18,134 bases of DNA from CAYVJW01 sp964451885 (GCA_964451885.1 CAYVJW010000025.1:1-18134), one strand, 5' to 3'. Counted from the stretch's first letter, positions 1 through 6,473 are shown. The notes: generated from the sequence alone by a model not told the origin. Program-made: numbers and translations.

Positions 1-223
1 CTTTCTCGTACACGAAAAAAAATCTCATCAAACTTGGTAACTTATTTCCTGCCAAACCCCTAATATCTACCCCCACATTACTACCATCCTCATAATAAAG
101 TGCGCTGGAATATTGATAATCCTCAGGATTAACCGCTAGTTTCCAATGCTCCTGAAGCGGATTATTGTGGATATAATGAAACTTCACTTCAAATGTTTCA
201 TCCTTCGTAATACACAAATCATC
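1..223 (-). pseudogene. C-terminal remnant of a RAYT / Y1 (IS200-like) transposase
   Basis: On the minus strand, positions 223 down to 1 stay open and read DDLCITKDETFEVKFHYIHN, then NPLQEHWKLAVNPEDYQYSS and ALYYEDG. The Y-I-H-N-N-P motif followed by W-x-L-x-x-x-P-E-D-Y-x-Y-S-S-A is the familiar C-terminal signature of REP-associated tyrosine transposases (Y1_Tnp / transposase_17 family). The frame is closed upstream by TAA at 224-226, and what lies before it (328-227, reading ...ISRRELYQKLYEGQRNELPVARL) is open but has no start and no recognisable HUH or catalytic-Tyr region. The N-terminal catalytic part is therefore absent and this is a fragment; its C-terminus runs off the left edge of the window. 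Family call is fairly secure, the state of the gene outside the window is unknown. Confidence 0.7.
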
Positions 224-233
224 TTACAGTCTC

Positions 234-257
234 GCAACGGGAAGTTCATTCCGTTGC
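234..257. repeat. REP-like palindrome beside the transposase remnant
   Basis: GCAACGG (234-240) and CCGTTGC (251-257) form a perfect 7-bp inverted repeat with a 10-nt loop. On the minus strand a GAGG tetranucleotide lies just 5' of the stem. RAYT transposases are known to act on REP hairpins flanked by a conserved tetranucleotide, so its position right at the transposase relic makes a REP-like element plausible. Only one copy is visible in this window, so the repeat status is unproven. Confidence 0.4.
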
Positions 258-328
258 CCCTCATATAGTTTTTGGTAAAGTTCCCTGCGTGAAATTCGTT
301 GGGAAAAAGTTTTGGATGAACGAGAAGA

Positions 329-601
329 TTAAATCTTCAATTGCGCATGCGTCCCTATATCCAAAAGACAAGCTTTCTCCTTAACCTACATGACTTTCAT
401 AATTATCCTGACATCCCCTCCAATCTGCAACTCATCTAAATCTTTTTTATCCCCTTTCATTTTGTGTCGATAAAATTTTGATTGCCTTCCTTTTTTCGCA
501 AAATCCAGCAAACAAGCATCCAATTTGGATTGCAATGATTTTCTGTTTTCTGTGAGTTTTTTCGCTCTTTTTTTGAAATACTTCGTTATTATCAACTCCA
601 T
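329..601 (-). pseudogene. YafQ/RelE-family mRNA interferase toxin, interrupted by in-frame TAG
   Basis: The frame starts at ATG 601 and runs 71 codons to TAG (386-388). Reading through that TAG gives 18 more in-frame codons, VKEKACLLDIGTHAQLKI, ending at TAA 329-331. The restored 90-aa protein has the usual RelE/YafQ length, with the core ...FYRHKMKGDKKDLDELQIGGDVRIIMKV and the family's L-x-x-x-GTH-x-x-L C-terminus. In E. coli YafQ the histidine of this terminal GTH motif is catalytic, so the 71-aa product should lack the last strand and that histidine. The start codon overlaps the end of the upstream antitoxin gene by 10 nt, the normal arrangement for a type II toxin-antitoxin operon. Most likely a recently inactivated toxin; a sequencing error or stop readthrough is the alternative. 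Confidence 0.72.
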
Positions 602-849
602 AGCTTTTCATCTAAATCTTTTTGTGTAAGTTCTCGTCCTTGAGGATTGAGAGACTTTACTTGTCCTGATTTTATATCTTCAAGCGCCTGAAGTATTCCT
701 TCAGATGTAATTACATCCTCCGAAACATCATTGGCACTTTCTGTTTTTATCACAAGTGTAAAAGTCGTATTTAAATCGCCTTTTACTTGCTTTGCCCACT
801 TATCAGGCAAGTCTTTTCCACGAACATGACGAATAACTGTTTCTGACAT
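592..849 (-). CDS. Antitoxin of a type II toxin-antitoxin pair (family not recognised)
   Basis: An 85-aa acidic protein (MSETVIRHVRGKDLPDKWAK...), encoded immediately upstream of the YafQ/RelE-like toxin and overlapping its start by 10 nt (TGA at 592-594). The antitoxin role is inferred from this position and size; I cannot assign a DNA-binding fold. The N-terminal segment V-R-G-K-D-L-P-x-K-W is of a kind seen in short antitoxin-like proteins. Two adjacent ATGs (850-852 and 847-849) and a further one at 859-861 are possible starts. The promoter at 857-884 would place the transcription start at about 850, so the ATG at 849 or 852 is preferred and the mRNA would be leaderless. The gene looks intact although its toxin is not. 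Confidence 0.6.
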   Translation of the reverse strand: MSETVIRHVRGKDLPDKWAKQVKGDLNTTFTLVIKTESANDVSEDVITSEGILQALEDIKSGQVKSLNPQGRELTQKDLDEKLWS

Positions 850-856
850 CATGGAG

Positions 857-884
857 ATCATATCTTATTCAACAAATTCTTCAA
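857..884 (-). promoter_or_regulatory. Promoter of the toxin-antitoxin operon, probably leaderless
   Basis: On the minus strand, TTGAAG (879-884) and TATGAT (857-862) are separated by 16 bp. The start of transcription expected about 7 nt downstream coincides with the antitoxin ATG cluster at 847-852. No Shine-Dalgarno motif precedes that ATG. Confidence 0.45.
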
Positions 885-1007
885 GTATTACTTCTAAGTT
901 TTATGCCTTAAATCAGCGGAAGATCCTTCACATTTCTCTTTATCCAGGAGCTTCTTTTGCGTATTTGCTTCGAAATTGTTCAGGAACGTTTCATTATTTA
1001 TATTTTT

Positions 1008-1085
1008 AAGTCCCTAAATCAGGAGACTGAAATTTCCCCACTTATTCGAGCCGCATTACTCCATCACTGGTTTGTAATTATTCAT
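1008..1085 (+). pseudogene. Relic of a Fic-domain gene (segment before the HPFxxGNGR motif)
   Basis: The plus strand reads KSLNQETEISPLIRAALLHH followed by WFVIIH. Fic proteins carry a helix of the form x-P-L-I-R-A-A-x-x-H-x-W-F-V-x-I-H directly before the catalytic H-P-F-x-[DE]-G-N-G-R motif. The match stops exactly at the catalytic histidine; the frame then enters sequence antisense to the epimerase C-terminus (LKESELVSR...), with no PFxxGNGR. Upstream residues do not resemble a Fic domain. It is therefore a roughly 26-codon scar left by a deletion or insertion at the epimerase boundary. Chance similarity in a short stretch is the alternative. Confidence 0.5.
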
Positions 1086-2050
1086 CTCAAGGAATCGGAG
1101 CTCGTTTCTCGTATTTTCTCCAACTTCACATTCTCTACTTGCTTTCGAATACCTGTTTCCAGATCTATTTTTGGTGTGTATCTCAGTTCTTCGGAAATTT
1201 TTGAAATATCTGCGTGCTGCCCTCGGACATAGCCTTCTTTTACAGGATTGGGAATGTATTTTGGTTTTATTTCTTTTCCCGTAGACCGGCTGATGGCATT
1301 GACGATTTCATTGAAACTGCAGCATTTTCCGGTTCCGATATTGTAGATTTTATTTCCCAAAGGCTTTTCGGTTTCTATGGCCAAAATAATAGCCTGGACA
1401 ATGTCGGCTACATTTGTGAAATCTCGAAACTGATTCCCGTCTCCGTAAATTACCGGATGGAGATCTCGAGCTGTGTCCCAGATAAACTGGGAGATGATAT
1501 TGGCGTATCGGCCTTTGGCTTCTTCATTCGGTCCGTATACAGACATAAATCGAAAGCCGATCAATTCGATTTCCGGATAAAGTTGGTGATAACATCTGGC
1601 ACAGTGTTCGTATGTATGTTTTGTTACGGCATAGTGGTTAGGGGGGGTAATGTCTTGTGTTTCGATGAGCGGCATTGGATTATTTCCGTACAGAGAGGAT
1701 GTAGAGGCATATAAAAACTTTTTAGCGCCACTTTTTCTGGCGTAATCCAGTGTTTGGACAAAACTTTTTATCGAATTTACATACCCGTCAGCAAAACCTT
1801 CTTCTAAGAACATGGGGGCGGAAGAAGTTCCGGCTAGGTGTAATACATAATCAATATTTCCCTCTGTGCGTTCTAAGTCTGTGTAATTACAGGCGTTTCC
1901 TTCGATAAATCGGATCTTTGGAATCAAATTTTCCCGGTCGCCCAGAAAAAGGTTATCGAGTGCAATTATTTCGTATTTTTCAGAATTCAAATTACAAAAA
2001 TTAGAACCGATAAATCCTGCGCCGCCGGTGACGAGGATACGTTTTTTCAT
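1082..2050 (-). CDS. NAD-dependent epimerase/dehydratase (extended SDR, sugar-nucleotide type)
   Basis: A 322-aa protein of the extended short-chain dehydrogenase family, the group of UDP-glucose 4-epimerase and dTDP-glucose 4,6-dehydratase. Seen: the N-terminal NAD-binding glycine motif TGGAGFIG (residues 8-15), an acidic residue after the second strand (ALDN), the serine stretch YASTSSLYG (about 113-121), and the catalytic YAVTK (Y140, K144). A conserved R-F-x-S-V-Y-G-P-N stretch and R-D-F-T-x-V-x-D-I follow. Substrate specificity cannot be told; a role in making nucleotide sugars for surface polysaccharide is the usual one. The ATG at 2050 is chosen because MKKRILVTGG is the family's normal beginning; a TTG at 2068 would add six residues. 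The C-terminus ends in a serine-rich tail where it meets the Fic relic and may have been altered. It follows the 104-aa gene by 58 nt. Confidence 0.9.
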   Translation of the reverse strand: MKKRILVTGGAGFIGSNFCNLNSEKYEIIALDNLFLGDRENLIPKIRFIEGNACNYTDLERTEGNIDYVLHLAGTSSAPMFLEEGFADGYVNSIKSFVQTLDYARKSGAKKFLYASTSSLYGNNPMPLIETQDITPPNHYAVTKHTYEHCARCYHQLYPEIELIGFRFMSVYGPNEEAKGRYANIISQFIWDTARDLHPVIYGDGNQFRDFTNVADIVQAIILAIETEKPLGNKIYNIGTGKCCSFNEIVNAISRSTGKEIKPKYIPNPVKEGYVRGQHADISKISEELRYTPKIDLETGIRKQVENVKLEKIRETSSDSLR

Positions 2051-2108
2051 CAGTCGGAATGGTATCAAAAGTTTTCTAAATGTCGATATTTATATTCAAG
2101 TGTTATGG

Positions 2109-2423
2109 CTAATGGAATGAATGAACTGCATTCGAGGGGATATTACATATTTTTCCGTTTATAGAAACTGTGATGTAGGAGTCTTTTTCTCCCCTAGTTT
2201 TATAAAATGTATTTTTTGATTTTTCGGGAAGGCATAAACGGAAACCGTTTCTGGTTTGTACATTTTGTATATGCGCAACACGTCCTTTTGTAAAATCTAT
2301 CAGCTGGGCTGTTCCTTCGGGGCCTTTAATTCTTGTTGGTTGTATAGTTTTTTTGTCAATGAGCATGGTTGCCATTGTTCCGCTTTCTATGTAAACGGCC
2401 GCATGTTCTTTTTGCTTTTTCAT
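2109..2423 (-). CDS. Hypothetical protein, 104 aa
   Basis: A small basic soluble protein (MKKQKEHAAVYIESGTMATM...), with no signal peptide or membrane segment and predicted mainly beta-type residues (GRVAHIQNVQTRNGF, SYITVSINGKICNI). I do not recognise the family. It begins 21 nt after the stop of the 523-aa membrane protein gene and ends 58 nt before the epimerase start, all on the minus strand, so the three may be co-transcribed. The ATG at 2423 has only an A/T-rich leader and no Shine-Dalgarno site. Its reality rests on the full-length open frame, the ATG start and the tight fit between its neighbours. Confidence 0.6.
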   Translation of the reverse strand: MKKQKEHAAVYIESGTMATMLIDKKTIQPTRIKGPEGTAQLIDFTKGRVAHIQNVQTRNGFRLCLPEKSKNTFYKTRGEKDSYITVSINGKICNIPSNAVHSFH

Positions 2424-2444
2424 AATCTTAGTGATTTATCAAGC

Positions 2445-4016
2445 TTAGACAGATTCTTCTTGAGCAGGGGTAGGGGTTTTGGGTTCAGTAGGAGCAGGTT
2501 CTTCTTGGGCAGGGGTAGGAGTTTCAGGTTCAGTCGGGGTGTCTTTTTGTTCTTCTTCCTTAATTTTTAATTGTTCTTGTTCTTCTTTTTCTAATTTTGC
2601 TTTAATTTTCTTTTTCTTTTCGATTTCTTCCTGATCTAATTGAGTGGTATTTAATTTTTCTACCAGTTCTTCTGCACTTTCTGTGCCTCTGAAAATTCCC
2701 ATGAGTTTCCAGGGAAATCTTTTTTCTCCCTGTCCGAAAGCTAGATAGTTATCTTTTATTAGCTTTGACCAAGCTTCCGGATATTCTAATTGAAGAGTTT
2801 TGGAAATCTTTTTTGCGAGTAAGAATCGTTCATGAAGAAAATTCTTTTCGCTGAATTTTTCTCGATCATGAAGGTCTGAGGCTTTGCGAAAAAACTTCGC
2901 ACGAAACTCAATAAACATTGTGTCGATTATTGTTTCTAGTATTTCTGCTATATCAATCTCTTCTGCAGGGACAATTTCAATTTCTTCTTCTTGTCTACTT
3001 TCCTCCTTTCCTTCTTCATTCTCTTCATTATTTTCATTCTCTGCTCTTTCTTTGCCACTTTCTTTTGGTTCTTCTCTTGCTATTTGTTTCTTTGCTACTT
3101 GCTTCTTACTACTTACTTCTTTTTTTACTGCTGCCAAGATCTTAGGTGCGGCTTGAGGGGCTTGCTGTGTAATAAACTTTTCGACAATTTGTGGGGCATC
3201 TGCTTCTTCTTTCGGCTTTTTGTCGGTTAGTACTTTAGTTGCGATTTCCAGATCTTGTGTGGTGAGTATCTCCGGGGGGGTATATAGGGAAAAAGAAATA
3301 CTTTCTATTCGATCGGCTTTTACGAGAAGTGTTTTTTGTTGAAAATTTTTAGTTTCTGTTGTTGAAATTTCTTCTGAGGTGGTGCCGGCTTCTATCAGAT
3401 CTTTAGCCAACTTGGAGGTGGAAGAGAGATAAAGTTCTTTTGTTAAGATTAACAGAATACGATCCCTGTTTCGGTCTAGAATTTTTACGTTTGCTCCGAT
3501 AGCCAGATCAGCATCGTCCGAAACGCTTTCATAAGGTAGTTTTTTTGCATTTGTGCCGGTTTCATGAGCAATAAGAGCATTAATGTTTTTAATCGTTTCT
3601 TTTGCTCCTATTAGCCGGGCGACTATTGGTTTGGAGCCTCCAAATCCTGACGGTATTTGAGGAAAGATAAAAAAGGCATAGGTTGGAACCCATGGAATCA
3701 GAAGACAGATGAAAGATATTTCAATCAATAAGGTTCTCTTTGCTTTTGCTTTTTTGGTTAGTTTCTTTTTTTTCGGGGGAAAAACTTTTTGAAGTAATAA
3801 GGCTGTTCCCCAAATTATTACTGCAATCAGAACTGTAAAAAATGCAAAAACCAGTCCCACGAAGACGTATCTCAGTTGAATCAATTCAAATTCGAATATA
3901 CCTAAAGAACGAAGATAAATATTAAAAATAATCGTACCCACAATATATAAAACGGTAACAAACGCCATGAGATGGCGAAATCCTTTTTTTTCGAGATATT
4001 CGTCGATACGGGACAT
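2445..4016 (-). CDS. Three-TM membrane protein with long charged cytoplasmic-type tail, unknown function
   Basis: A 523-aa protein. Three hydrophobic segments lie near residues 14-34, 48-76 and 97-117; a lysine-rich loop (PPKKKKLTKKAKAKR, about 80-94) sits between TM2 and TM3. After TM3 comes FPQIPSGFGGSKPIVARLIG, where an I-P-x-x-F-G-G-x-K/R-P block seems to recur in uncharacterised bacterial membrane proteins. Residues about 140-260 look like a folded domain; about 270-370 is rich in K/E/Q; about 430-500 is probably coiled coil. The C-terminus is a proline/threonine/glutamate repeat (two 15-residue units). A TTG at 4028 would add four residues; the ATG at 4016 (MSRIDEYLEKKG) is preferred. 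No Shine-Dalgarno motif precedes it. First gene of a probable three-gene minus-strand unit. Function not recognised. Confidence 0.75.
   Translation of the reverse strand: MSRIDEYLEKKGFRHLMAFVTVLYIVGTIIFNIYLRSLGIFEFELIQLRYVFVGLVFAFFTVLIAVIIWGTALLLQKVFPPKKKKLTKKAKAKRTLLIEISFICLLIPWVPTYAFFIFPQIPSGFGGSKPIVARLIGAKETIKNINALIAHETGTNAKKLPYESVSDDADLAIGANVKILDRNRDRILLILTKELYLSSTSKLAKDLIEAGTTSEEISTTETKNFQQKTLLVKADRIESISFSLYTPPEILTTQDLEIATKVLTDKKPKEEADAPQIVEKFITQQAPQAAPKILAAVKKEVSSKKQVAKKQIAREEPKESGKERAENENNEENEEGKEESRQEEEIEIVPAEEIDIAEILETIIDTMFIEFRAKFFRKASDLHDREKFSEKNFLHERFLLAKKISKTLQLEYPEAWSKLIKDNYLAFGQGEKRFPWKLMGIFRGTESAEELVEKLNTTQLDQEEIEKKKKIKAKLEKEEQEQLKIKEEEQKDTPTEPETPTPAQEEPAPTEPKTPTPAQEESV
2454..2543 (-). 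repeat. 45-nt tandem repeat, two copies, in the 3' end of the 523-aa gene
   Basis: Copies begin at 2454 and 2499 (plus-strand phrase ttcttcttg[a/g]gcaggggta) and are 45 nt apart, encoding the 15-residue unit EEPAPTEPKTPTPAQ with a few substitutions. The period is a multiple of three, so gain or loss of a copy keeps frame. It gives a flexible Pro/Thr/Glu tail. Confidence 0.75.
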
Positions 4017-4023
4017 GGGGGAG

Positions 4024-4085
4024 AACAATTAACAATTAAAAATGAAGAATTAAAAATTATTTGGAAATTAGAAATTGAAAATTCG
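4024..4085. repeat. AT-rich degenerate intergenic repeat (AATTAAAAATT-type)
   Basis: Between the YtxH-like gene and the 523-aa gene the sequence repeats variants of aattaaaaat / gaaattagaaattga. A similar run (ttaataattaaaaattaat) lies at 11166-11184 before the 570-aa gene. No coding potential is seen. It may simply be compositional, or the core of an intergenic repeat family. Confidence 0.35.
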
Positions 4086-4148
4086 CGAAATACAGAAAGT
4101 TTACACGAATTTTTATTTGTATATTTTAATGTAAAGTGTGAACTTACG

Positions 4149-4580
4149 TTACTTTGTTATTTTTTTCGCAATAGTTTTTACTCCTTTTTTCAGTTCTTTT
4201 TTTAATCCGGTTCCTTTTTTGATGGCGGAATCTTTTAGCTCTTCAGCAGCTTCGTGGGCTTCTCGGGAGAGTTCTTCCAGCTTTTTGCGGGCAACTTCTT
4301 TCCCCCCTTTTCCCAAATGTTTTGCTCTTTTTACAAATTCATCGAACTGAGTTTTTCCGATTTCCAGCAGTTTTTGAACATCTTCAGAGTCTTTTGCCCA
4401 TTGGCTGACGGTGTCTATTGCTTCTAGGTCTACTTCTTTGAATTCGTGAAAAAAAGTTTTTACCGGTTCTTTTGATTTTTGCAATTCTTCCCGGAATTTT
4501 TTCCCTGATTTTTTGGCGAACATCATTCCATATGCTGCACCAATGGATACTGTCATCAAGAATTTGATTAATTTTTTCAT
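4149..4580 (-). CDS. YtxH-like membrane-anchored helical protein
   Basis: A 143-aa protein starting MKKLIKFLMTVSIGAAYGMM, a single hydrophobic segment (about residues 5-21) followed by FAKKSGKKFREEL. A glycine-rich N-terminal TM with a basic P/S-G-x-x-x-R-E-x-L stretch is characteristic of YtxH-domain (gas-vesicle/general-stress type) proteins. The remainder is a long amphipathic, K/E-rich helix with repeated KK-L-E-E-L / K-E-L-K-K-G patterns. Molecular role is not known in the family. The frame is open further upstream (to 4829), but that extension runs antisense through purE and its composition is not protein-like; ATG 4580 fits the promoter at 4610-4637. Divergent from purE. Confidence 0.75.
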   Translation of the reverse strand: MKKLIKFLMTVSIGAAYGMMFAKKSGKKFREELQKSKEPVKTFFHEFKEVDLEAIDTVSQWAKDSEDVQKLLEIGKTQFDEFVKRAKHLGKGGKEVARKKLEELSREAHEAAEELKDSAIKKGTGLKKELKKGVKTIAKKITK

Positions 4581-4609
4581 TTTTTGATATTTAAAATTAG
4601 GATGAAAAC

Positions 4610-4639
4610 ATTTTACACAGAGGAATTTTTTTGTAAAAT
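4610..4639. promoter_or_regulatory. Symmetric divergent promoter shared by the YtxH-like gene and purE
   Basis: Plus strand: TTTACA (4612-4617), 16-bp spacer, TAAAAT (4634-4639), start expected near 4646 and purE ATG at 4663. Minus strand: TTTACA (reverse of 4632-4637), 16-bp spacer, TAAAAT (reverse of 4610-4615), start near 4603 and YtxH ATG at 4580. The two boxes are produced by one perfect 8-bp inverted repeat, ATTTTACA / TGTAAAAT, so each arm serves as -35 in one direction and -10 in the other. An operator or hairpin is an alternative reading of the palindrome. Confidence 0.6.
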
Positions 4640-4662
4640 TTGGGCCTATTTTTACGAAAAAA

Positions 4663-5064
4663 ATGAAAACACAAGTTGTTGTGATCTGCGGTTCGGAAAG
4701 TGATTTTCCTTTTGCGGAAACGAAGATTGTTATGCTCTTGAATGAGAAAAACATAGGGACAGAGCTTTTTGCGGCTTCCGCGCATAAGGAGCCCAAAAAA
4801 GTGTTGGAGATTGTAGATCGATTTTCCAAGAATAAAAAGGTTGTTTTTATTACTGTTGCGGGACGCTCAAATGCATTGTCAGGATTTGTATCTGCGAATT
4901 CTCAGAATGTAACTGTTGCTTGTCCTCCTTTTAAAAATTTGGATGAATACCAAACGGATATTCATTCCACTCTCAGAATGCCTTCCCGGACACCGGTATT
5001 GACGGTCATTGATCCCGGGAATTGTGTTTTGGCTGTGGAGAGGATTATAGATTCACAGAAATAA
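4663..5064 (+). CDS. purE: PurE, AIR carboxylase / N5-CAIR mutase-family, class II-like, short
   Basis: A 133-aa protein of the AIR carboxylase domain family, acting at the 5-aminoimidazole ribonucleotide carboxylation step of de novo purine synthesis. Seen: GSESD (residues 10-14), SAHKEP (39-44, with the catalytic-type histidine H41), and AGRSNALSG (66-74). Class I PurE reads AGGAAHLPG in the last position, while class II (AIR carboxylase, as in PAICS) reads AGRSN, so this is class II-like. CPP (87-89) and LRMPSRTPV (104-112) also match the family. It ends right after the NCVLAVERI helix; the usual C-terminal helix of about 25-30 residues found in 160-170-aa homologues is missing. Start ATG 4663 has an A-rich leader and no Shine-Dalgarno. 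Divergent from the YtxH-like gene; 89 nt before hisS. Confidence 0.85.
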   Translation: MKTQVVVICGSESDFPFAETKIVMLLNEKNIGTELFAASAHKEPKKVLEIVDRFSKNKKVVFITVAGRSNALSGFVSANSQNVTVACPPFKNLDEYQTDIHSTLRMPSRTPVLTVIDPGNCVLAVERIIDSQK

Positions 5065-5094
5065 AGTTTATTTAGAATTTTTAGAAATTACGAA

Positions 5095-5121
5095 TTGACA
5101 AATAGCGTATTTTTGTATAAA
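5095..5121 (+). promoter_or_regulatory. Promoter of hisS
   Basis: Consensus TTGACA (5095-5100) followed by TATAAA (5116-5121), spacer 15 bp; shifting into the A-run gives 16-17 bp with a poorer hexamer. The start would be near 5128, about 26 nt before the hisS ATG. The leader is A/T-rich with no Shine-Dalgarno motif. Confidence 0.5.
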
Positions 5122-5153
5122 AATTAAAATAAATTCTAATAATCAAAAAATAG

Positions 5154-6467
5154 ATGCCCAAATTTTTCAAGGCGCCTCGAGGGTCTTTTGATTTTCTTCC
5201 GGATGACCATGATTTCTTCACTTTTGTGAAAAAAGTTATCCGGCATCGTTTTCGACAGTCAGGATTTCGGCGATTTTCACCTCCGGTGCTTGAGGAAGCC
5301 GATGTTTTTAAGCGTTCGTTGGGAGAAAATTCAGAAATAATAGAAAAAGAGCTTTATAGTTTTGTTGATAGGCAAGAGAGAAGCTTTGCTCTTCGGCCGG
5401 AAATTACGACTGGTATTGTGCGGGCATTTATTGAGCATGGGATGGCTGAAAAAGCCTTGCCGGTAGAACTTTATTATATTGAAAATTGTTTTCGTTTTGA
5501 ACGGTTAAAACCTGGAAGGCGTCGTGAATTTTGGCAGTTCGGAGTGGAAATATTGGGAGAGAAGGATGCTTCAATAGATGCCCAGATTATTTACCTCGGG
5601 CATCGGATTTTGTCTGATTTGCGCATTCGTGATTTTTGTGAACTGAAAGTGAATACTATGGGGACACATGAGGATAGGGAAAATTATCTTGAGGCTTTGA
5701 TGGATTTTTATGCAGGCAAAGAACGAAGCTTGACTCTTGAAAGCCAGGAAAAGTTAAAACAAAAAAAATATATGGATCTTCTTATCCCGAGAAGCGAAGA
5801 TGAAAAAATCCTTGTAAATATGGCGCCTAAGGTGACAGATTTTCTTTCCGAGAATTCAAAACAGTTTTTTCAGGTCATTCTTAGTTATCTTGATACTTTT
5901 GGAATAAAATACACTATTGATCATTCCCTTGCGCGTCCTATAGATTATTATACGCAAACTGTTTTTGAATTTCGTGAAAAAGACAGCCAGAATAAGATTC
6001 TTGTGGGAGGTCGTTATGATGGATTAATTGAAAAGATGGGAGGAGCGGCATTAGGTGGAGCAGGTTTTGCATCCGGAGTCGAACGGGTTATTGAGCTTAT
6101 GAAAAAACATGGGATTGATGTTCCGCACAAAGATGATCTCCAAATCTTTCTGGCGGCTACCGGACCGATTGCTAAAAAACACGCTCTTCCAATTTTGATT
6201 AGATTACGGGAGCATGGATTCCATGCGGTTGGAGTTCTTGGGAAAACTTCAATGAGCGAACAATTAAAACGGGCGGAAAAATTTAATGTTCCGTACACTC
6301 TTCTAATGGGAGATATTGAGGTAGGGAAAAAACAGATTATTGTGAGGGATATGGGTACTGGGAAACAAGAATGGATAGACCTGGATAAAATATTGGATAA
6401 AATGGACGGGTTGTTGGGGGCGCCGGCTGTGCTTGATACGACAGTGGACTTTTTGGGGCACGAGTAA
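5154..6467 (+). CDS. hisS: Histidine--tRNA ligase
   Basis: A 437-aa class II aminoacyl-tRNA synthetase that attaches histidine to tRNA-His in the cytoplasm. Seen in order: class II motif 1 region FSPPVLEEADVF (41-52), LRPEITTGIVRAFIEHG (80-96), motif 2 FRFERLKPGRRREFWQFGVE (113-132), the histidine-specific HisA motif ARPIDYYTQTVFEF (260-273) with its arginine R261, motif 3 GGAGFASGVERVIEL (301-315), and a C-terminal anticodon-binding domain (about 328-420) with KTSMSEQLKRAEKFNVPY. Length is normal for HisS; presence of the HisA motif and anticodon domain argues against the HisZ paralogue. In the LRPE-x-T block the usual glycine (PEGT) is isoleucine (PEIT). It ends 6 nt before the convergent ntpB stop. 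Confidence 0.96.
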   Translation: MPKFFKAPRGSFDFLPDDHDFFTFVKKVIRHRFRQSGFRRFSPPVLEEADVFKRSLGENSEIIEKELYSFVDRQERSFALRPEITTGIVRAFIEHGMAEKALPVELYYIENCFRFERLKPGRRREFWQFGVEILGEKDASIDAQIIYLGHRILSDLRIRDFCELKVNTMGTHEDRENYLEALMDFYAGKERSLTLESQEKLKQKKYMDLLIPRSEDEKILVNMAPKVTDFLSENSKQFFQVILSYLDTFGIKYTIDHSLARPIDYYTQTVFEFREKDSQNKILVGGRYDGLIEKMGGAALGGAGFASGVERVIELMKKHGIDVPHKDDLQIFLAATGPIAKKHALPILIRLREHGFHAVGVLGKTSMSEQLKRAEKFNVPYTLLMGDIEVGKKQIIVRDMGTGKQEWIDLDKILDKMDGLLGAPAVLDTTVDFLGHE

Positions 6468-6473
6468 AAATTT

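Noticed and set aside
324..338. Perfect 7-bp palindrome GAAGATT-A-AATCTTC as a terminator of the toxin operon
   Set aside because: The stem is AT-rich with a one-base centre and no T-run follows on the minus strand.
2884..3230. Plus-strand Ser/Phe/Leu-rich open frames
   Set aside because: They are antisense shadows of the K/E-rich part of the 523-aa gene.
4581..4829. N-terminal extension of the YtxH-like frame to 226 aa
   Set aside because: It is antisense to purE and crosses the divergent promoter; the extra residues are not protein-like and MKKLIKFLMTVSIG is a natural start.
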